This document shows positions 14,715 through 23,235 of a stretch of 64,000 bases of DNA, piece after piece. Made by a program: the position numbers and the translations under genes. Position 1 is the stretch's first letter. Every line of letters starts with the position of its first letter. This stretch comes from JAOPZW01 sp963788935. Lineage in GTDB: Bacteria > Actinomycetota > Thermoleophilia > Solirubrobacterales > Solirubrobacteraceae. The notes beneath the pieces were generated by a model. It was not told where the DNA came from, ran no database searches, and was given only the letters and a program-made list of their open reading frames with translations. The stretch covers positions 186,001 through 250,000 of the forward strand of contig CAWBIM010000008.1 in assembly GCA_963788935.1 (NCBI GenBank). Direction: 5' to 3'.

Positions 14715-15950
14715 CTAGACCCCCAGCAGCTCGCTGAAGATCCGCAGGTAGTCGCGGAGATAGCGCGGCGTGAGGAAGTGCTTGCGCACGTGCTCCTTGC
14801 CGCGGCGGCCCAGCGCTCGGCCGAGCGCGGGGTCCTTGAGAATGTCGAGCGTTCGGGCGGCACAGCCCTCCACGCTATCGACCAGGTAGCCGCTGATGCC
14901 GTTCTCGATCTGCAGCGGGATGCCGCCGACGTTGCCGCCGATGAACGGACGGCCCTTCCAGATCGCCTCCGTGACGGTCAGGCCGAAGCCCTCGCGCGTC
15001 GACTTCTGGATGAGCACGTCGGCCTGCGACTGGAAGGCGTTGACCTCGATCGCGCCGACGTTGTTGAAGTTGTTGAGGATGTGGATGTCGGGGTCGCCGT
15101 CGGCGTGGGCGATGGTGGCGTTGAAGTAGTCCCAGCCCTCGGGGTCGTCGGACGCCATCGAGCCGACGAGCGCGAGCTGCACGCTGGGCATCGCCGCCTT
15201 GACGAGCCGGTACGCGTCGATGACCCCGAGCGGGTCCTTCCACGGATCGAACCGCGAGATCTGGGCCATCATCGGGCGGTCGACGTCGATGCCGAACTGC
15301 TCGCAGACGTAGGCGGCGTCCTCGGGCGACAGCGCCATGTTCTTCGGCGCGAGCGGGTCGATCGCCGGCGGGACGATGTTGACGTTGCCGTTCATCCCCC
15401 GCGGGACGTAGGCCTCCATGTGGAAGAGCGCCTGCGGGTACTCGCAGATGTACGGCAGCAGCTTCTCGATCGTTCCGGGGTTCGGGCTCGACATGTCGAT
15501 GTGGCAGCGCCACACCCAGCCCTTGGCCTTCTCGGGCACGAGCGAGTACAGGGCCGCGGGCTGCGGGTCGTGGATGAGCGCGACGTCCCAGCCGCCGACG
15601 AGCTCGCGCGCGTTCATCTCGTTGTAGCGCCGCCAGGTGTCCCACTGCTCGTCCGTGAGGTCCTCGGGCGCGCCCTGCAGCGCGTTGTGCATGAGCTTCG
15701 TGGCGTTGAAGAACTCCTCGCGCCCGTAGATGACCTGCCACTCGACGTCGAGGCCGACGTCGCGCATGAGGGGGACGAGCGTGTAGAGGATCTCGCTCAC
15801 GCCGCCACCGAAGGCGGTGGCGGAGACGTGCACCACGCGGGCGCCCTGGAGCGGCTCGGCGAGCGTCCGGATCTGCTCGACCAGATCGCGGCCGACGAGG
15901 TGCGTGTAGTCGGCCAGGGTTTTGGAGCCGACGGCGACGGGCTGCAGCAC
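14715..15950 (-). CDS. treT: TreT-like trehalose synthase, GT4-family glycosyltransferase
   Basis: 411 residues. Strongly resembles TreT, which makes trehalose directly from a nucleotide-glucose and glucose: VVHVSATAFGGGVSEILYTL near residue 40, VEWQVIYGREEFF, ALIHDPQPAALY, RCHIDMSSPNP, NIVPPAIDPLAPKN, ISRFDPWKDPLGVIDAY and the GT4 donor-site STREGFGLTVTEAIWKG with PFIGGNVGGIPLQI. GTG start at 15950 with its own TACATT -10 element. Followed directly by the GT20 gene, an unusual pairing of two trehalose routes. Confidence 0.85.
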   Translation of the reverse strand: MLQPVAVGSKTLADYTHLVGRDLVEQIRTLAEPLQGARVVHVSATAFGGGVSEILYTLVPLMRDVGLDVEWQVIYGREEFFNATKLMHNALQGAPEDLTDEQWDTWRRYNEMNARELVGGWDVALIHDPQPAALYSLVPEKAKGWVWRCHIDMSSPNPGTIEKLLPYICEYPQALFHMEAYVPRGMNGNVNIVPPAIDPLAPKNMALSPEDAAYVCEQFGIDVDRPMMAQISRFDPWKDPLGVIDAYRLVKAAMPSVQLALVGSMASDDPEGWDYFNATIAHADGDPDIHILNNFNNVGAIEVNAFQSQADVLIQKSTREGFGLTVTEAIWKGRPFIGGNVGGIPLQIENGISGYLVDSVEGCAARTLDILKDPALGRALGRRGKEHVRKHFLTPRYLRDYLRIFSELLGV

Positions 15951-15958
15951 GAGCGGGG

Positions 15959-15964
15959 AATGTA
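15959..15964 (-). promoter_or_regulatory. -10 element TACATT of the trehalose operon
   Basis: TACATT on the coding strand ends 8 nt before the GTG start at 15950. It gives the trehalose genes a promoter separate from the two-component/HtrA genes upstream. Confidence 0.45.
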
Positions 15965-15988
15965 CTGCGCGGTGCGGCCGGTAGGAGG

Positions 15989-17161
15989 TCAGCCCGCGCG
16001 GGCGTCCAGCGGACGCTCGCCGAGCTTGACCCGCAGCGTCTTGCGCGCGCCTTCGCGGAGGATCTGCAGCGCGACCGTCGAGCCCGGCTGCCGGCCCACC
16101 AGCGCCTGCGCGACGTCGTCCTCCTCGCGGACGGGTCGCCCGCCGACCGCGACGATCACGTCGCCGCCGACCTGGTACTGGCCGTCCTGGAAGCGCTCGC
16201 GGTGGTCGCCGGGCTTCAGGCCCGCGGAATCCGAGGGCCCGTTCGGGGAGACGGCCTGGACCCAGGCGCCGTGCTCGGCCTTCAGGCCGAAGCGCTGCGC
16301 GAGCTGCGGATACAGCGGCGACGTCGTCACGCCGAGGTACGCGTAGTGCGCCTTGCCGTCGCGCCGCAGCTGGCCGAGCGAGCGCTTGACGGTGTCGACC
16401 GACACCGCGAAGCCGACGCCGCTGCCCTCGCCGCTCGTGGTCTGGATCTGCGCGTTGATCCCGAGCACGCGGCCGCGGGCGTCGAGCAGCGGTCCGCCGG
16501 AGTTGCCGTGGTTGATCGCCGCGTCGGTCTGGATCGCGCCGACCGTGGCGAAGCCGGTGAGCGACTCGATCGAGCGGTCGAGCGCCGAGATCACGCCGAC
16601 CGACAGCGACTGGTCCTCGCCGAACGGGCTGCCGATCGCCGCCACCGGGGAGCCGACCGTGAGGTCGCCCGCGGAGCCGAGCGGGAGCGGGCGGAGGGTC
16701 AGGCCGGCGGGATCGACCTTCAGCAGCGCGACGTCGGAGAAGGGATCGAAGCCGATGATCTTCGCCGGCACCTGGTTGTCGTCCTTGAAGTGGACGAAGA
16801 CCTGGTCGGCCTTGCGGATGGCCGCGCCCTCGCCGCTCGTGACGACGTGGGCGTTCGTGGCGATCTCGCCGTCGCCCGAGATGACGAAGCCCGAGCCGAG
16901 GCCGGTCTGCCCGCTGCCGCCGCCGCCCGAGTTCCCGAGGCCGGTGCTGATGATCGTCACGACGCCCGGCGACTCGTGCTGGTAGATCGCCGAGGGGTCG
17001 AACGACCGCCCGCCGGGCGCGGCGTCGCCGCCGTTCTCGAGGACCTCGACGCGCGTCGTGGTCGTCTGGGCGCGGACGGTCTTCGTGTCGCCCCCGCCGC
17101 CGCAGGCGCCGACGAGCAGCGCGACGAGGGCCGCGGCGGCCGCGGGCAGGCGGCGGCTCAC
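15989..17161 (-). CDS. HtrA/DegP-like serine protease with PDZ domain, lipoprotein
   Basis: 390 residues. GTG start overlaps the histidine kinase stop (GTGA). Lipobox LVGAC near residue 19 predicts a lipid-anchored exported protein. Trypsin-like triad: His in IATNAHVVTSGEG, Asp in DPFSDVALLKVDPAG, Ser in INHGNSGGPLLDARG. A PDZ domain occupies about residues 290-385 (YLGVTTSPLYPQLA, then DVIVAVGGRPVREEDD). Degrades or refolds damaged exported proteins. In the PDZ carboxylate loop a stretch GDHRERFQDGQYQVG is longer than usual. Clustering with a two-component system supports an envelope stress response. Confidence 0.93.
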   Translation of the reverse strand: MSRRLPAAAAALVALLVGACGGGGDTKTVRAQTTTTRVEVLENGGDAAPGGRSFDPSAIYQHESPGVVTIISTGLGNSGGGGSGQTGLGSGFVISGDGEIATNAHVVTSGEGAAIRKADQVFVHFKDDNQVPAKIIGFDPFSDVALLKVDPAGLTLRPLPLGSAGDLTVGSPVAAIGSPFGEDQSLSVGVISALDRSIESLTGFATVGAIQTDAAINHGNSGGPLLDARGRVLGINAQIQTTSGEGSGVGFAVSVDTVKRSLGQLRRDGKAHYAYLGVTTSPLYPQLAQRFGLKAEHGAWVQAVSPNGPSDSAGLKPGDHRERFQDGQYQVGGDVIVAVGGRPVREEDDVAQALVGRQPGSTVALQILREGARKTLRVKLGERPLDARAG

Positions 17162-18567
17162 GCGGGCAGCTCCAGCGAGAACGTCGTGCGGCCGGGCACG
17201 CTGTCGGCGGAGAGCTCGCCGTCCATCCGCTCGGCCAGCTCGTGGGCGATCGCCAGGCCGAGGCCGGACCCCTGGGCGTCGTCGGAGGTGTAGAAGGGCT
17301 CGAAGATGCGTGACATGGCGGCGCGCTTGATGCCGGTGCCGTAGTCGGTCACGGAGAGGCGTACCCACCCGTCGCGACGCCCAGCGGCGACCACGAGATC
17401 GGTGCCCGCCGGGGTGTGGCTCAGGGCGTTGTCGATGAGGATACGCATGATCTGGGCCACCCGCTCCGGGTCGCAGTCGGCCTCCGCGTCCGCCTGTGCG
17501 AGGCGCAGCTCGAGGTGCGACTCATGGGCCGCGAGCGCCGGCGCGAACTCCGCCGCGACGGCCCGCGCGATCTCGCGCAGGTCGGTCCGCTCGGGGCGCA
17601 GCTCGAGCGACCCGGCCTCGAGCCGCGAGAGGTCGAGGAGGTCGGTCGCCAGGCGGCCGAGGCGGTCGACCTGCTCGCGGACCTGGCGGATGAACATCAC
17701 CCGCGTCTCCTCGTCGAGCTCCTCGTCCTCGAGCAGCTCGAGGAACCCTCCGATCGAGAAGATCGGCGTGCGCAGCTCGTGCGAGGCGGTGGCGATGAAG
17801 CGGCTGCGGGCGGTCTCGAGCTCGGCGAGCTGGCGCTGCATGCCGTCGAGCGTGCGCGCGAGCCGGCCGAGCTCGTCGCGGGCGGAGACGTCGAAGCGCG
17901 CCGTGTAGTCGCCCTGCGCGACGCGCCGCGCGGCGTCCTCCATCCGGCCGACCCGGCGCGACAGCGAGCGGGCCACGAGCACGCCGGCGAGGATCGCCAG
18001 CGCGAGCGCGATCGCACCCGCGAAGAGGATCCGCCGCCGGATGAGCGAGACGCCGCTGTTGACGTCCTCGAGCGGCTGGGAGAAGACCGCGACGTAGTAG
18101 ATCCCCGCCCGTTGCGAGCGTGCCGGCGTGATCCGCAGCGGGATCGCGGCCTCGGCCACGCGGCCGGTGTCGCCCGCCTCGGTCCCGCGCGCGATCCGGC
18201 CGGAGCGGACCGCGCGGTCGGCGACGGCGAACTGCAGGTCGGAGATGTCGACCTCGGCCGTGGAGTCCGAGCGCACGTCGAGCCGCGGCCCGCGGTCCGT
18301 GGGCGACACGGCCAGGAGCGTCACCCGCGCGCCCGAGGCGTCGGCCGCGCGGCGGACGCGGCCGTCGATCGCGCCCGCGCTCTGCGAGGCGTCGAGCGCG
18401 CGGCGCAGCGGCGGGCTGAAGCGCTCGGCCGACCGCGCGATCGTGGCGAGGCGCTGGTCGCGCAGGCTGGACTCCAGCGAGGGCGCGACGGCGAGGTACA
18501 CGAGCGCGATCGCCCCGATGACGATCGCGCAGAACGGGAGGGCGAGGCGGAGGGTGAGGCTGCGCAA
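17158..18567 (-). CDS. Sensor histidine kinase
   Basis: 469 residues. Membrane segment near residues 8-30, an extracytoplasmic sensor region of about 150 residues, a second membrane segment (FAGAIALALAILAGVLVA), a HAMP linker, then the HisKA domain with SHELRTPIFSIGGFLELL carrying the phosphorylated His, and the ATPase domain with N box (ILIDNALSHTPAG), G1 (VTDYGTGIK), F box (FEPFYTSDD) and G2 (GSGLGLAIAHELAE). It lies 15 bp after the response regulator gene and overlaps htrA, forming one transcript. The signal is unknown; the co-encoded protease suggests envelope damage. Confidence 0.94.
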   Translation of the reverse strand: MRSLTLRLALPFCAIVIGAIALVYLAVAPSLESSLRDQRLATIARSAERFSPPLRRALDASQSAGAIDGRVRRAADASGARVTLLAVSPTDRGPRLDVRSDSTAEVDISDLQFAVADRAVRSGRIARGTEAGDTGRVAEAAIPLRITPARSQRAGIYYVAVFSQPLEDVNSGVSLIRRRILFAGAIALALAILAGVLVARSLSRRVGRMEDAARRVAQGDYTARFDVSARDELGRLARTLDGMQRQLAELETARSRFIATASHELRTPIFSIGGFLELLEDEELDEETRVMFIRQVREQVDRLGRLATDLLDLSRLEAGSLELRPERTDLREIARAVAAEFAPALAAHESHLELRLAQADAEADCDPERVAQIMRILIDNALSHTPAGTDLVVAAGRRDGWVRLSVTDYGTGIKRAAMSRIFEPFYTSDDAQGSGLGLAIAHELAERMDGELSADSVPGRTTFSLELPA

Positions 18568-18582
18568 CGGGTCCTCGCCGGG

Positions 18583-19293
18583 CTACGTCCCCGTGTCGCG
18601 GAAGCGGTATCCGACCCCGCGCACGGTGAAGAGGTACTCGGGCTCCTTGGCGTCGAGCTCGAGCTTCTCGCGGAGATGGCGGATGTGCACGTCGATCGTG
18701 CGCGGGTCGCGGTAGGCCGAGTCGCCCCAGATGCGGGTGAGGAGCATGTCGCGCGTCCAGACGCGGCCGGGGTTCGTCGCCAGCGCGGTGAGGATCTCGA
18801 ACTCGACGTACGTCGTCTGGACGTCCTCGCCGCGGACGCGCACGCTGCGCTTGGCGAAGTCGACGCGCAGCTCGTGGACGTCGAGCGGCTCCTCGTCGGC
18901 GACCGAGTCCCGCCGGGCCATGCCCCCGCGCCGGAGGGCGGCCTTGACCCGGCTGCGGAACTCGCGCAGCGAGAACGGCTTCGTGATGTAGTCGTCGGCC
19001 CCCAGCTCGAGGCCGAGCACCTTGTCGATCTCCTCCGCCTTCGCCGTGAGCATGATGATCGGGACCGAGCTGCGCGCCCGCAGGCGCCGGCAGACCTCGA
19101 GCCCGTCGAGGCGCGGCATCATCACGTCGAGCACGACGAGATCGAAGGTCGACTCGCCGAAGCGGGCCAGGGCCTCGCGGCCGTCGACCGCCTGGACCAC
19201 CTCGTAGCCGTCCTTGCGCAGCGGATAGCTGAGCAGCGTCTGGATCGACTGCTCGTCGTCGACCAGCAGGATTCGGGGTGGGCGGTCGAGCAT
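18583..19293 (-). CDS. OmpR/PhoB-family response regulator
   Basis: 236 residues. Receiver domain ILLVDDEQSIQTLL (acidic pair), phosphorylation Asp in DLVVLDVMMPRLDGLEV, conserved Thr in IIMLTAKAEEID and Lys in GADDYITKPFSLREF. The winged-helix domain has YVEFEILTALATNPGRVWTR and YRDPRTIDVHIRHLREKLE, ending in RGVGYRF. Start at ATG 19293, after GAAGG, rather than an in-frame codon further upstream. Partner of the adjacent kinase; probably controls htrA and possibly the divergent gene at 19340. Confidence 0.95.
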   Translation of the reverse strand: MLDRPPRILLVDDEQSIQTLLSYPLRKDGYEVVQAVDGREALARFGESTFDLVVLDVMMPRLDGLEVCRRLRARSSVPIIMLTAKAEEIDKVLGLELGADDYITKPFSLREFRSRVKAALRRGGMARRDSVADEEPLDVHELRVDFAKRSVRVRGEDVQTTYVEFEILTALATNPGRVWTRDMLLTRIWGDSAYRDPRTIDVHIRHLREKLELDAKEPEYLFTVRGVGYRFRDTGT

Positions 19294-19323
19294 CTGCCTT
19301 CTCGATACCAGGGTACGCACAGC

Positions 19324-19329
19324 TACCCT
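19324..19329 (+). promoter_or_regulatory. -10 element TACCCT of the M28-like gene
   Basis: TACCCT ends 10 nt before the ATG at 19340. On the other strand another TACCCT (plus-strand 19310-19315) could serve the response regulator gene, so two -10 elements lie back to back. Confidence 0.45.
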
Positions 19330-19339
19330 CCCGGTCTCG

Positions 19340-21115
19340 ATGCTCGACGTGCGCCTCTACCGGGCGGCGCTGGTGCCGGTGCTCCTGGCGGTGATCGTCT
19401 GCGCCTTCTCGTTGCAGGACCAGCCCGCCGGGCTCGGCACGACGCTCGCGCCCGACGCCTTCTCCGGGGCCGACGCGAACCGCGAGCTGCGGTCGCTCGT
19501 CGCGGGCTTCCCGCGGCGCCGCGCCGGGGACGCCGCCGACGCGGCCCTCGCCCGCCGCGTCGCCGACGCCCTGCGCGCCAGCGATCGCGGCTACCAGGTG
19601 TCCACGCCGAGCTTCAAGGGCGAGACGATCGACGGCGAGCGCACGCTCACGACGGTGCTCGCCCGGCAGGTCGGCGCGCCCGGGCCCGAGCTCGTCGTCG
19701 TCGCCCATCGCGACGCCGCGCACCCCGGGTCGGCGGCCGAGCTCTCCGGGACGGCCGCGATGCTCGAGCTGGCCGACATCGTCGCGGGCGGGCGGCTGCG
19801 GCGGACGATCACGTTCGTGTCGACGTCGGGCGGCAGCGGCGGCGCCGCGGGCGTGCGCGACCTCGTCCGGCGCCTCGGGCGCAACCCGATCGACGCGGTC
19901 CTCGTCCTCGGCGACGTGGGCAGCCGCGATCCGCGCAAGCCGATCGTCAGCGCGTGGTCGGACGGCTCCGAGATCGGGCCGCTCCGGCTCCAGCGCACGA
20001 TCGCCGCGGCGGTCCGGGAGGAGGTCGCCACGAGCGCGGGCGGCCCCGGCCTCGTGGCCCAGTGGACCCGGCTCGCCTTCCCGGGCGCGATCTCCGAGAC
20101 CGGCCCGCTCGTCGGCGCGGGCCTGCCCGCGGCGCTGCTGTCGGCCTCCGGCGAGCGCCCGCCCGCGGCGGACGCCGCGGTCGACGAGAACCGCCTCGAC
20201 GCCTACGGGCGCGCCGCGCTGCGCGCGCTCGTCGCGCTCGACGAGGGGCCGGCGCTCGACGCGCGCCCGAACCGCGACGTCGTCACGCTGCGCAAGGTGC
20301 TGCCGCCGTGGGCCGTCCGGCTGCTGATCGGCTCGCTGCTGCTCGCCCCGCTCGTCGTGACGATCGACGGCTTCGCCCGCGCCCGCCGCCGCCGGCATCC
20401 GGTGACGCCGTGGCTCGGCTGGATCGGCGCGGCCGCCGCGCCGTTCGCGCTGGCCGCCGCGTTCGCGACCGTGCTCGGGATCACCGGCCTGCTGACCGCG
20501 ACACCGCCCGCGCCGGTCCCGGCCGGCGCGATCCCGATCGACGGCGCCGGCCGCGCGGCGCTCATCGCGACGGGCCTCGTCTTCGTCCTCGTCGTGCTCG
20601 CCCGCCCGCTCGTCCTGCGGCTGATGAACGGCCGGCGGCGGATCGAGGGGCCGGGCGGCGGGGCCGCGCTGCTGCTCGTCTGGACCGCGCTCGCGGCGCT
20701 GCTGTGGCTCGTCAACCCGTACGCCGCCGCGTTCATGGTCCCCGCGGCGCACCTCTGGCTGCTCGTCGCGGCCCCGGGCGTCCGGCTGCGGCGCTCGGTC
20801 GCGCTGGCGCTCGTGGCGTTGTCGCTGCTGCCGTTCGCGATCGGCGCGCTCGTCCTCACCGGGCAGCGCGGGTTCGGGCCGCTCGACGCCCTGTGGGGGC
20901 TGCTGCTCGCGGTGGCGGGCGGACAGGTCGGGCCGATCGCGTGGCTGTTCTGGAGCGTCGCGGCCGGCTGCGCGGTCGCGGCGATCGTGCTCGCCTGGCG
21001 CACGCGCCGCGGCCCGCTCGACGAGCCCGGCGAGCCGCGCATCACCGTGCGCGGCCCCGTCACGTACGCCGGGCCGGGATCGCTCGGCGGCACGGAGTCG
21101 GCCCTGCGGCGATGA
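19340..21115 (+). CDS. M28-peptidase-like polytopic membrane protein with degenerate active site
   Basis: 591 residues. One N-terminal membrane segment (ALVPVLLAVIVCAFSL), an extracytoplasmic M28-like domain (about residues 45-310), then roughly seven hydrophobic segments from residue 325 on. In active M28 enzymes a first His-x-Asp, a bridging Asp and a catalytic Glu-Glu are expected. Here AHRDAAHPGSAAELSGTAA keeps the first pair but not the bridging Asp, and the Glu pair is replaced by STSGGSGGAAG. It probably binds rather than cleaves a peptide, or uses other residues. Its stop overlaps the sortase start (ATGA). Confidence 0.75.
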   Translation: MLDVRLYRAALVPVLLAVIVCAFSLQDQPAGLGTTLAPDAFSGADANRELRSLVAGFPRRRAGDAADAALARRVADALRASDRGYQVSTPSFKGETIDGERTLTTVLARQVGAPGPELVVVAHRDAAHPGSAAELSGTAAMLELADIVAGGRLRRTITFVSTSGGSGGAAGVRDLVRRLGRNPIDAVLVLGDVGSRDPRKPIVSAWSDGSEIGPLRLQRTIAAAVREEVATSAGGPGLVAQWTRLAFPGAISETGPLVGAGLPAALLSASGERPPAADAAVDENRLDAYGRAALRALVALDEGPALDARPNRDVVTLRKVLPPWAVRLLIGSLLLAPLVVTIDGFARARRRRHPVTPWLGWIGAAAAPFALAAAFATVLGITGLLTATPPAPVPAGAIPIDGAGRAALIATGLVFVLVVLARPLVLRLMNGRRRIEGPGGGAALLLVWTALAALLWLVNPYAAAFMVPAAHLWLLVAAPGVRLRRSVALALVALSLLPFAIGALVLTGQRGFGPLDALWGLLLAVAGGQVGPIAWLFWSVAAGCAVAAIVLAWRTRRGPLDEPGEPRITVRGPVTYAGPGSLGGTESALRR

Positions 21116-21783
21116 GGCGCGCGGTCGCAGCGCTGCTGATGGCCGCGGGCGCCCTCGCCCTGGCCGACGCGGCGCTGACGCTCGCCTGGCAGGAGCCGGT
21201 CACCGCGCTCGCCGCCCACCGCGACCAGTCGCGGCTGCGCGCCGAGCTCCGTGCGCTCGCCGTCGCGGTGCCCGCCCCGACGGGGGCCCAGCGGCGCGCG
21301 GCGGCGGCCGCGAGCGCGCGGGCGCTGCGCCGCCGCACACGCGACGGCGACGCGGTCGCGCGCCTGCGCATCCCGCGCCTGGGCCTCGACGCGGTCGTCG
21401 TGCGCGGCACGCGCCCGGACGACCTCGAGCACGCGCCGGGCCTGTTCGACGCCGCGCGGCTGCCCGGCGAGCGCGGCACGGCGCTGATCGCCGGCCACCG
21501 CACGACCTACGGCGCGCCGTTCCGCCACATCGACCGCCTGCGCCGCGGCGACCGGCTCACGGTGACGATGCCCTACGGGACGTTCCGCTACGCCGTCGAG
21601 GGGACGCGGATCGTCGACCCCGCGGACCTCCGGGCGCTTCGTACGGTCGGCCACTCGCGTTTGGTCCTGTCCGCCTGTCATCCGCTGTTTTCCGCCGCTC
21701 GTCGCATCGTCGTCTACGCTGCGCAGATCGACGTAGGACAACCGGCCAGACGGCTCAAGCGAGGGGTCGATGACGCCCGATAG
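21112..21783 (+). CDS. Sortase (actinobacterial class E/D-like)
   Basis: 223 residues. One N-terminal membrane segment (VAALLMAAGALALADAALTL), then the sortase barrel: VARLRIPRLGLDAVVVRGT, the catalytic His in GTALIAGHRTTYGAPF, and the catalytic Cys in LVLSACHPLFSAARR with the downstream Arg. Sortases attach surface proteins to peptidoglycan or lipid-linked precursors at an LPxTG-like signal. No sortase substrate is encoded next to it. It is translationally coupled to the M28-like membrane protein (ATGA) and overlaps the FlgM-like gene by 14 bp. Confidence 0.88.
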   Translation: MRRAVAALLMAAGALALADAALTLAWQEPVTALAAHRDQSRLRAELRALAVAVPAPTGAQRRAAAAASARALRRRTRDGDAVARLRIPRLGLDAVVVRGTRPDDLEHAPGLFDAARLPGERGTALIAGHRTTYGAPFRHIDRLRRGDRLTVTMPYGTFRYAVEGTRIVDPADLRALRTVGHSRLVLSACHPLFSAARRIVVYAAQIDVGQPARRLKRGVDDAR

Positions 21784-22024
21784 ACCACCTCAGAGACGGG
21801 CGCAGCGGGGGCACGCGCCCATACCGATGAACGACCCGTCCATGAGAGCCATGCACATCAACTCGCTGAAGGAGCGCATCGAGCGCTCCGCCTACACCGT
21901 CGACGCCGACGCGGTCGCGGAGGCCCTTCTCCGCCGTCCGTTCGCGGCCCGCACGATCCTGCCGGGCGTCACCCGACCCGGTGCTCGTACCCAGCGAGCG
22001 GACGGCTCCGCCCCGCGGAGCTGA
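21770..22024 (+). CDS. FlgM-like (anti-sigma-28-like) small protein
   Basis: 84 residues. The segment HINSLKERIERSAYTVDADA followed by VAEALLRR matches the C-terminal core of FlgM, the flagellar anti-sigma factor: a helix, the Tyr-x-Val-Asp turn and a second helix. ATGs at 21827 and 21842 are alternative starts nearer to this core. There are no flagellar genes in the window, so the partner sigma factor is unknown. It overlaps sortase by 14 bp and thiL (opposite strand) by 56 bp at its 3' end, where the sequence becomes low in information. Confidence 0.6.
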   Translation: MTPDRPPQRRAQRGHAPIPMNDPSMRAMHINSLKERIERSAYTVDADAVAEALLRRPFAARTILPGVTRPGARTQRADGSAPRS

Positions 22025-22940
22025 ACGCGACCGCTGCCGTCCCCGGCAGAACCCCCCCGACCCACGTGACGCCCGCGATGCGGGCGCACACATCCGACGC
22101 AGCACAGACGCACAGCTCGTAGTCCTCGCCGCCGGTCGCCCCCAGCTCGGCGGCGGGGACCCCGAGTTGCTCCGCCACCTCCGCGACGCCGTCGGCGAGC
22201 GGCAGCGCGTCGAGGTCGATCTCGATCCGCACACCGCTGCGGCGGGCGATGTGGCCCGCGTCCGTGGCGATCCCGTCCGAGAGGTCGATCATCGCGTGCG
22301 CCCCGGCCGCCGCCAGCGCACGGCCCTCCGCGAACCGCGGCTCCGGCCGCAGATGCGCCGTCACGAGCGCGTCGTCGCCCGTCGCCCGCCCCTCGAGGAT
22401 CGCGAGCCCCGCCGCGCTCGCGCCCAGCGGGCCCGTCACGCCGATCCGGTCGCCGGGGCGCGCCCCGTCGCGCCCGACGAGGTCGGCCTCGTCGTCGGCC
22501 CAGCCCACGACGGTGACCGCGATCGTCACGGCCGGCGCGCGCACGAGGTCGCCGCCCGCGATCGTCGTGCCCGTGCGCGCGGCGAGCGCCTCCATCGCCC
22601 CGACGAGCTCGAGGACGGCGTCGGCGCCGAAGTCCTCGGGCAGGCCGAGCGTCACGTACGCCTCGCCCGCGTCGGCGCCCATCGCGGCGAGGTCCGACAG
22701 CGCGGCGGCGAGCGCCCGGTGGCCGGCGTCGGCGGGCGTGACGCGCGGGTGGTCGAGGCGGAAGTGCACGCCGTCGACCATCGCGTCGACGCTCGTGACC
22801 TGCAGCGGCCGCGCGCGGACGACGGCGGCGTCGTCGCCCAGCCAGCGCACGAGCCGGTCCGTGCGGGCCTCGAGCAGCTGCTCGAAGGCGGCGATCAGCG
22901 AGCGCTCGCCGGCGGGCCGGTCATGCGAGCGGCCCGACAC
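21969..22940 (-). CDS. thiL: Thiamine-monophosphate kinase
   Basis: 323 residues. Phosphorylates thiamine monophosphate to thiamine pyrophosphate with ATP. Marks: LGDDAAVVRA near residue 34, TSVDAMVDGVHFRLDHPR, ALAAALSDLAAMGADAGEAY, GTTIAGGDLVRAPAVTIAVT, IDLSDGIATDAGHIARRSGV and GGEDYELCVCA. Length is normal. It lies 15 bp after the infA stop in a leftward PBP1A-infA-thiL series. The last 20 or so residues overlap the FlgM-like gene on the other strand. Confidence 0.95.
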   Translation of the reverse strand: MSGRSHDRPAGERSLIAAFEQLLEARTDRLVRWLGDDAAVVRARPLQVTSVDAMVDGVHFRLDHPRVTPADAGHRALAAALSDLAAMGADAGEAYVTLGLPEDFGADAVLELVGAMEALAARTGTTIAGGDLVRAPAVTIAVTVVGWADDEADLVGRDGARPGDRIGVTGPLGASAAGLAILEGRATGDDALVTAHLRPEPRFAEGRALAAAGAHAMIDLSDGIATDAGHIARRSGVRIEIDLDALPLADGVAEVAEQLGVPAAELGATGGEDYELCVCAASDVCARIAGVTWVGGVLPGTAAVAFSSAGRSRPLAGYEHRVG

Positions 22941-22955
22941 GAGCGGGCGGTGCGC

Positions 22956-23174
22956 CTACCGGTGGCGGTAGACGATCCGGGCGCGGTCGAGGTCGTACGG
23001 CGACAGCTCGACGCGCACGCGGTCGCCCGGCAGGATGCGGATGCGGAAGCGGCGCATCTTGCCGGCGACGTGGCCGAGGACCATGTGATCGTTGTCGAGC
23101 TTCACGCGGAACATCGCGTTGGGGAGGGCCTCGACGACCTCGCCCTCGAACTCGACCTTTTCTTCCTTTGCCAT
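22956..23174 (-). CDS. infA: Translation initiation factor IF-1
   Basis: 72 residues, the standard length. A single OB-fold: MAKEEKVEFEGEVVEALPNA, MFRVKLDNDHMVLGHVAGKM, RRFRIRILPGDRVRVELSPY and DLDRARIVYRHR. Binds the ribosomal A site during initiation. Not in the usual ribosomal-protein operon here; it sits between PBP1A and thiL and has its own likely leaderless promoter. Confidence 0.97.
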   Translation of the reverse strand: MAKEEKVEFEGEVVEALPNAMFRVKLDNDHMVLGHVAGKMRRFRIRILPGDRVRVELSPYDLDRARIVYRHR

Positions 23175-23182
23175 GCCAGGCG

Positions 23183-23188
23183 AGCGTA
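23183..23188 (-). promoter_or_regulatory. -10 element TACGCT of infA
   Basis: TACGCT on the coding strand ends 8 nt before the infA ATG, with no Shine-Dalgarno sequence between. Confidence 0.5.
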
Positions 23189-23235
23189 GCAGCCGACTCG
23201 CGACCGACGCCCCGGAGGAATCGGCGCGGAAAGGC

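Noticed and set aside
13233..16346. Plus-strand open frame of about 1040 codons opposite the trehalose genes
   Set aside because: Antisense to two clear glycosyltransferase genes, with composition typical of a reverse-strand shadow.
17416..21783. Plus-strand open frame of about 1450 codons
   Set aside because: Starts antisense to the histidine kinase and response regulator; only its last part is a gene (sortase), which has its own ATG.
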